A stretch of DNA of 64,000 nt from Primula veris (Eukaryota; Streptophyta; Magnoliopsida; Ericales; Primulaceae): positions 25,232,126 to 25,296,125 of the forward strand of contig OY821747.1 in assembly GCA_963682055.1 (NCBI GenBank), given 5' to 3'. The notes beneath the pieces were generated by a model that had not been told where the DNA came from, did no database searches, and worked only from the letters and a program-made list of their open reading frames with translations. Each line of letters opens with the position of its first letter. The stretch's first letter is position 1. Below are positions 58,312-64,000 of the stretch, piece by piece. Both the position numbers and the translations under genes were made by a program.

Positions 58312-58582
58312 GTTCTAACAGCCATTTTTTATCAAAATAAAATATTTATCATGTGATTTACATATTAAACATGAGATTACCGGTTATATAATTGATTAAT
58401 CATGCAATTTATACATTTTATTAGAAATAGAAAATTATATACCTTTCTCACGGTATGTTGGGATGGTCAATAGAACAATACTAATGGAACCCGATCGGTC
58501 TTTTAGAACCCAATAAACATCAAGGTTTATACCCTATTTCCTACCTTAAACTCTAATCTTCAGGAGCAAAGTGTTGATAACG

Positions 58583-58777
58583 TGTTGTGTGGCATATTAG
58601 TTAGATATAGATATATGGAGAGACGTATAAAAAGAGACAAAATGGTGAGGTTTTATTCATTGATAAGTGTCATAAACAATGAATTCTAACTCTGTTTATA
58701 TAGTAGAGGTTAGAGTGATTACAAGAACGGAAACTCTTATTTGGGGCCCAAGTAAAGTCCATAAATAACCTACAACA
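58583..58777 (-). repeat. LTR of the truncated Copia element
   Basis: TGTTGTGTGG...CTACAACA, a diverged member of the family at 13786-14021, 23008-23233 and 50806-51024. Confidence 0.85.
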
Positions 58778-60382
58778 CAACTCACTCTGTATTACATGCT
58801 ATCTATCTCCAAAAGTCTTGGCTAAGAGCGAGCATGAGCCCCCATCAGATGTGTGGGATATTGGGTGTATTGTTGTATAGATGTTTAGTGGAGCTTCGTT
58901 GTGGCAACGCCGCCAGGGGGAGACATTAGATACCTCATATCAATCCCAAACATGCGAGATGAACGACTCAGACACTTTTGTATCATCCTTTGGTTTTTGA
59001 TCAACCGTGTGCGACTATTCCCCTTGTGAGCTTGGCTAGTTATTATGAAACCAAACTTATCTTTATAAAAGGGTACGTAGGCAGTCTCTCAAGACTACAT
59101 GTTCAGCTCGTTATATTAATAAAAAAGTTTAGATCACAAAGTCAAAAGTAATAACTGAGTATTTTAATTTTCACCACTATCTCATAATACCAGCGTCTTT
59201 TTTTTCCACAACGACATTACATTGTAGACAAAATAGGTATGCTATGCAAGTATGTATGGAATAAAACTTAGTATCAAATACCGATCCAAATATAAACTAA
59301 CAGAGCATGTATGATGAATGAATGTGTAGTTACACAAATCATGTAAACGGGGCTTGTTGTTCACCTCAATTAAATTTGGATGACAATACGCTAATGTGTT
59401 TCATTTCTAGAATATGTTTTTGCGGCCAAATACTATATACAAATGCCAAAAGCCTCAAGCTTACGCCAATGTCTTATGTAGTTGATAATCTAACAATGTC
59501 AAATTTAACAAAGACTCTTTTGTGCCAGAGATTTAACTTTAATATATTTAGCTCGGTGTAGAAACACATTTCTTTTTTTGCTTAGGAATAATAGTTTTGC
59601 GTTATCTCTAGCGAAATGTGTAATATATATACTTGATCCTTATTTCACACTTACCTAAGAAAAACGTCACAAACGCCTCTATTTATGGGTGTGATTGTAA
59701 GGCCTTTTGTTATGTTAAGCTATACCTCTTTTAACGGAATCATATATTTCGCCAACATGCTTTAAAACACTCCAAAAGTACTAGAAATCCAGTTATGTCC
59801 ATTGAAATAGTTGAATGCAAAGCCAAAGGTTTATTACCTTCTTTACGAATTCTCTTCACTTTGCCGTTTCACAATATTTGCACGTAACTTTTTCATCTTT
59901 TGCCGTAATTTATGTGTACATGGACTTATTCATACACATGATACTGTTGTGGGGAAGAGATACAAATTGTTTCAGCAAATTAGTTGTAAAGACGACCTTA
60001 AGACATAAGACATAAAGGCCAGAAAATGTAATAAACTATATATACTTAATTATCCTTCATAAACACAACCTTAAGACATAAAATCCTACAAATTTAGGGT
60101 TTCGGTAATGAGTTTAATTTCTGGCCTTTTTGCTTGCTAGTTTGAAGACCAAATGCGATCATATTTCAGATTAAGTTTGTTTTTCTGAATACTTTTTTTA
60201 ATACTAAAAAGATAGCGGTGGTCACTAATTGCTGGTTTCGCTGCATGCAGCTATCCTTCAAATAAGTTGGCTTATTAGCAGTAACAAAAAGTTGGACAGA
60301 CGTGATTAATTTCATAATTTGTAGGTTTACTACGCTGCTGGATCAAAAAATTTAAAAAAAAACGCAGGTAAAATCTGACTTA
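58778..60382. other. Spacer with duplicated segments
   Basis: 59780-59985 repeats 55035-55240 directly; about 60237-60335 matches 56570-56655 in inverted orientation (GCAGCTATCCTT..AATAAGTTG..CTTATTAG). Nothing else recognised. Confidence 0.6.
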
Positions 60383-60735
60383 TGTTAGGGTCGATCAGGC
60401 GAATCAATGAAAGACAGAAATACTAAAACCGAGCACACACACGCTTTGATAACGGAGTTCACCCAAATTGGCTACGTCTCCGGGCCGCTACACGTGGCAC
60501 TTAATATATATATATTAAAAGAGGATTACAAACGTAATCTAGCTAAACACAAAGCTATGGTTCTCTCGCAACTAGAACTCTCTCTTTATAATATAGAGGT
60601 GTTTGTGTAGATGTCATTAAAATACAAGATATTGGGACATATAAATAGAACCCAACATGGGTCATATTACAATTCCAAGTGATGTGGGATAATTAGAAAA
60701 CATGGCCAAACCTCATTTGGCTCCACAACTCAACA
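60383..60735 (-). repeat. 3' LTR of the Tnt1-like element
   Basis: 353 bp. Sense strand TGTTGAGTTGTGG...GACCCTAACA. A minus-strand TATAAAGAG lies at about 60585-60593, the likely promoter core. Confidence 0.85.
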
Positions 60736-60911
60736 ATCTCCCACTTGGAGTCAAATGTCGAGTGCTTCAAAAGAACTCAAATTATCCCCGACCACCGAAC
60801 TCACTGTGCTCCACCGAGCAGAATGCTCCCATCGGTATCCTTGTATAGTAATTGATACTCTGCCGTCATCGGCGAGTACCCATTCTTCCAGTGTAGCGGC
60901 GACCCTGAGCT

Positions 60912-63900
60912 TCAAGCTCGGAGTCCTACTGAGGTTGCACACAGCCTCAGTTTGTCGATTGTAACAGTCTTCGTTAGCATATCGGCGGGGTTCTTAGCGC
61001 CCTCAATCTTTTCTAGCGCGAAGATTCCATCTTTCAGAACGTCCCGGATAAAATGGTAACGAATCTGTATGTGCTTGGTGCGTGAATGGAATACAGGGTT
61101 CTTAGCTAGCTGAACTGCACTTTGACTATCACAGTGCAGAACTCCCTTGTCGGTCCTCTGACCGAGCTCCTCTAAGAAACCTTGCAACCAAATCATCTCT
61201 TTGCTTGCTTCCGTCACCGCGACGTACTCAGCCTCTGTGGTCGACAGTGCAACAATCTTTTGCAGCTTCGATGTCCAACTCACAGCAGTACCACCGTAGG
61301 TACAAACACATCCCGTTGTGCTCTTTCGGCTGTCTAGATCACCGGCCATGTCAGCATCCACATAGCCGTGCAGGCCTTCCGAGGTATTTCGGAAACATAA
61401 TGCCAAACTCACGGTACCCGAGAGATATCTCAATATCCACTTCACAGCTTCCCAATGGTGCTTGCCCGGGTTACTCATGTAACGACTGACAACTCCCACT
61501 GCATGGGCAATGTCCGGTCTTGTACACACCATAGCGTACATCAAGCTACCAATTGCTGAAGCGTAGGGTATGTTCGACATACGATCCTTTCCTTCCTCGT
61601 CTGTGGGTGATTGTTTTTTCGACAAGCTAAAGTGTGCGGCTAGCGGTGAGCCTACAGCCTTGGCATCACTCATGCTAAATCGTGCCAACACTTTTTTCAC
61701 ATACTCGGCTTGCGACAGAAACAGGGACCCATCCCTTCCTCGGGAAATCCTCATACCGAGGATCTGATTTGCGGCACCCAAATCTTTCATCTCGAACTGT
61801 TTCGCCAACTGTTGCTTGACCTTGTTAATCTCAACAAGGCTCGACCCGGCGAGCAACATGTCATCTACGTACAACAGTAGTATGACGTACGAAGAGTTCG
61901 CAAATCTCTTCACGAAACAGCAGTGATCACTATCACTTCTTTCGAACCCGGTATCCGCCATGAAACTGTCAAACTTCTTATACCACTGCCGTGGTGCTTG
62001 TTTTAGCCCGTACAAGCTCTTCCTCAGTTTGCAGACCAGTTTCTCTTTTCCCTTTTCGGCAAACCCTTCAGGTTGGAGCATGTAAATTTCTTCATCAAGA
62101 TCTCCATGGAGAAAGGCAGTTTTCACATCTAACTGCTCAAGATGAAGACTCGCATTTACAACAATGCTCAACAATAGCCGAATAGTCGTCAACTTTACGA
62201 CTGGTGAAAAGATCTCGGTGTAGTCAATTCCTGCCTTTTGCTGGAACCCTTTGACTACTAGGCGTGCCTTATACCGTTTCGTGCCGTCTTGTTCCTCCTT
62301 CAGTCGGAACACCCATTTATTGCTCAGTGCCCTTTTCCCCTTGGGCAGTTCGGCTAACTGCCAAGTCACATTCTTCTCAAGTGACTTCATCTCATCCTTC
62401 ATCGCGAGCTCCCACTTGCTCGAGTCTTTCAGCTCCAGAGCTTCTTCTCTACTTTCGGGCTCTCCTGCATCACTGAGCAATATGTAATGCAGGGAAGGAG
62501 AGTATCGGGCAGGAGGTCTCCTCATGCGATGACCTCGGCCTAAGTCAGGTCGGGGAGTTTGGGGCAGCTCCTCGGCCTCTTCAGCCTCTGCTGGTAGGTT
62601 GTCGAGCACCACTGGCTCATCTTCAGTGTCATTTTCCAAGTCCAATCTTGGAAACACATTCATGTCGACCATACCACTTTCCTCGGACGGGAGCGCTTGT
62701 TCTTCCACATTTTGTCGATCTTTGTACAAAATGCTTTCGTTGAAGATGACATCTTTACTGCGAATGATCCTCTTTACTTGACCATCCCAAAAGCGATATC
62801 CAAACTCAGCTCCACCGTACCCCACAAAGTAACACACTTTGGATTTCGAGTCAAGCTTGGTACGTTCATTTATGTCGACATGGATATATGACAGACAACC
62901 GAACACTCGCAAGTGTTCATACGAGATAGGCTCTCCTATCCATACTTCCTCGGGAATTCTCCTCTCTAATGGCACTGAGGGTCCGCGGTTAATGAGGTAA
63001 ACCGCCGTACTTACTGCATGTGCCCACAAGGCTTTGGGCAACCCACTTTGCAGTCTCATACTCCGAGCACGCTCATTGATTGTTCGGTTCATTCGCTCGG
63101 CCACGCCATTCTGCTGTGGCGTTCTTCGGATGGTCTTCTCCATTCGAATGCCTCTTTGAGCACAGAACTTTACGAACTTCGCATCAATGTATTCCCCGCC
63201 GTTGTCGGACCTCAAACACTTGAGTTTATTCCCGGTCTCTAGTTCGACCATGGCCTTCCATTCTTGAAATTTCTTAAACACCTCAGACTTGTGTTTCAAG
63301 AAGTAGACCCATGTTTTCCTCGTCGAATCATCGATGAAGGTCACATAGTACTGAGCTCCTCCTAGTGAGGTTACTGGAGATGGTCCCCATACATCTGAGT
63401 GAACCAGTGCTAGCTTCTCCTCCTTGGGAGCTTTTCCACCTTTCAGGAAGCTCACTTTCTTCTGCTTCCCGAAGATGCAACCTTCACACATATCGAGGTT
63501 GACAGACTTCAAGCCTGGAAGTTTGTTGTCCTTCGCTAACACCTTCATCCCCTTCTCACTCATGTGACCCAACCGTCGATGCCACAGTTCCGAGCAGTTC
63601 TGCGACACAGCTGTCGCAATTGTACGCTCCTCATCGGTCGTCATGTACAATGTACCGACCTTACTCCCTCGGGCTATCACCATAGCTCCTCGTGAAACTT
63701 TCCAAGCTCCACTGCTGAACGAAATGGAGTGCCTTTCGGCATCGAGTTGACCTACTGAGATCAGATTCTTGGTCAACCTCAGGACATGCCTCACTTTCGT
63801 CAGCTTCCATACCGATCCATTTGGAATGCGAATCTTCACATCGCCAGTTCCAACAACATCCAACGCTTCTCCGTCGGCTAGATACACTTTACCAAAATTA

Positions 63901-64000
63901 CCCGCATGGTAATTTTCGAATAAATCCTTCTGAGCGGTCGTGTGAAATGATGCCCCAGAGTCTAGAATCCACGATTCTATATTTCTCTGTTCGGTAAGCA
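60912..64000 (-). CDS. Copia polyprotein (protease, integrase, RT, RNase H), partial but open
   Basis: The frame is uninterrupted from the window edge to TGA at 60914-60912. Protease active site LDSGAS near 63945; GAG-pre-integrase/zinc region with WHRRLGHM (about 63585) and CEGC; integrase core HSDVWGP and RSDNGGEY; RT with RLVVKGF.. and catalytic YVDDML at about 61873-61856; RNase H with DADMAGD and STTEAEY; C-terminal NPADMLTK. All catalytic residues seen are canonical. The true start and Gag are outside the window. About 175 bases separate the stop from the 3' LTR. Nothing visible prevents this copy from being active. Confidence 0.93.
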   Translation of the reverse strand, partial: LTEQRNIESWILDSGASFHTTAQKDLFENYHAGNFGKVYLADGEALDVVGTGDVKIRIPNGSVWKLTKVRHVLRLTKNLISVGQLDAERHSISFSSGAWKVSRGAMVIARGSKVGTLYMTTDEERTIATAVSQNCSELWHRRLGHMSEKGMKVLAKDNKLPGLKSVNLDMCEGCIFGKQKKVSFLKGGKAPKEEKLALVHSDVWGPSPVTSLGGAQYYVTFIDDSTRKTWVYFLKHKSEVFKKFQEWKAMVELETGNKLKCLRSDNGGEYIDAKFVKFCAQRGIRMEKTIRRTPQQNGVAERMNRTINERARSMRLQSGLPKALWAHAVSTAVYLINRGPSVPLERRIPEEVWIGEPISYEHLRVFGCLSYIHVDINERTKLDSKSKVCYFVGYGGAEFGYRFWDGQVKRIIRSKDVIFNESILYKDRQNVEEQALPSEESGMVDMNVFPRLDLENDTEDEPVVLDNLPAEAEEAEELPQTPRPDLGRGHRMRRPPARYSPSLHYILLSDAGEPESREEALELKDSSKWELAMKDEMKSLEKNVTWQLAELPKGKRALSNKWVFRLKEEQDGTKRYKARLVVKGFQQKAGIDYTEIFSPVVKLTTIRLLLSIVVNASLHLEQLDVKTAFLHGDLDEEIYMLQPEGFAEKGKEKLVCKLRKSLYGLKQAPRQWYKKFDSFMADTGFERSDSDHCCFVKRFANSSYVILLLYVDDMLLAGSSLVEINKVKQQLAKQFEMKDLGAANQILGMRISRGRDGSLFLSQAEYVKKVLARFSMSDAKAVGSPLAAHFSLSKKQSPTDEEGKDRMSNIPYASAIGSLMYAMVCTRPDIAHAVGVVSRYMSNPGKHHWEAVKWILRYLSGTVSLALCFRNTSEGLHGYVDADMAGDLDSRKSTTGCVCTYGGTAVSWTSKLQKIVALSTTEAEYVAVTEASKEMIWLQGFLEELGQRTDKGVLHCDSQSAVQLAKNPVFHSRTKHIQIRYHFIRDVLKDGIFALEKIEGAKNPADMLTKTVTIDKLRLCATSVGLRA

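Larger units (their letters stand above)
56668..58777 (-). mobile_element. Truncated relative of the decayed Copia element
   Basis: Carries a 195-bp LTR (58583-58777) whose inner side reads GATAACG, as in the 5' LTR of the element at 13786-23233, so this is the 5' end of a minus-strand copy. Its internal part at 56690-57120 aligns to 21230-21650, including the hairpins with ACGACAGG loops. The 3' half and second LTR are absent; the left break is near 56668. A hAT-like MITE is inserted at 57817-58311. Confidence 0.8.
60383..64000 (-). mobile_element. Tnt1-like Copia retrotransposon (3' part, runs off the right edge)
   Basis: Minus-strand element with its 3' LTR at 60383-60735 and the pol frame open to the window edge. 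The purine-rich AAGTGGGAGA on the sense strand just before the LTR start TGTTGAG is the polypurine tract. The 5' bp flanking the LTR at 60378-60382 are ACTTA; the other copy would be outside. The pol sequence is close to the Tnt1/Tork lineage as I recall it. Confidence 0.92.

Overview
This window is nuclear DNA of a flowering plant, most likely a eudicot. It is AT-rich, its genes are split by many short GT-AG introns, and most of it is retrotransposon sequence plus one endogenous plant pararetrovirus copy. The species cannot be named from sequence alone.

Two ordinary host genes are present, both on the minus strand and both reconstructable in frame from first ATG to stop. The first is an 11-exon phosphoglycolate phosphatase (PGLP2 type, 310 aa, 7814-12771), with one GC-AG intron. 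The second is an 8-exon RCC1-repeat protein (471 aa, 42796-48112). A decayed copy of the 3' end of the RCC1 gene lies beside PGLP2 (about 5550-7345).

Layout from left to right: a partial LTR (1-1371) inserted in an endogenous pararetrovirus (1372-4730; broken reverse transcriptase, intact second ORF, promoter/poly(A) region) that ends in an (AT)n tract; the RCC1 relic holding a solo LTR (5901-7141); PGLP2; a decayed minus-strand Copia element (13786-23233) carrying a nested solo LTR (17158-19456); a very young 17.3-kb Tat-type Gypsy element (23420-40709); hAT-like and other MITEs (40.7-41.9 kb); the RCC1 gene; a degenerate repeat field with a MITE and another nested solo LTR (48.6-51.1 kb); a non-LTR RNase H relic (53.45-54.1 kb); a long inverted repeat (55.57-56.33 kb); a truncated relative of the first Copia element (56.67-58.78 kb) with a hAT-like MITE in it; and the 3' part of a Tnt1-like Copia element whose reading frame is open to the window edge (60383-64000).

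The two most interesting signals are these. (1) The Tat-type Gypsy element carries about 9 kb of antisense sequence between pol and the 3' LTR. It encodes at least seven minus-strand ORFs: one multi-exon gene with a 'gypsy-type transposase' (PF04195-like) domain, one probable two-exon coiled-coil gene, and five short single-exon coiled-coil ORFs, each with its own TATA box and three with a well-placed poly(A) signal. (2) The decayed Copia family contains at least 15 small hairpins that share an 8-base loop close to ACGACAGG while their stems are unrelated in sequence. This looks like a dispersed RNA recognition element rather than a copied repeat.

LTR comparison gives a relative history: Gypsy LTRs differ at 1 of 568 positions, whereas the Copia LTRs differ by roughly 5-6% plus indels. 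The Gypsy pol nevertheless has three stops and a deletion, so it probably moved with proteins supplied in trans.
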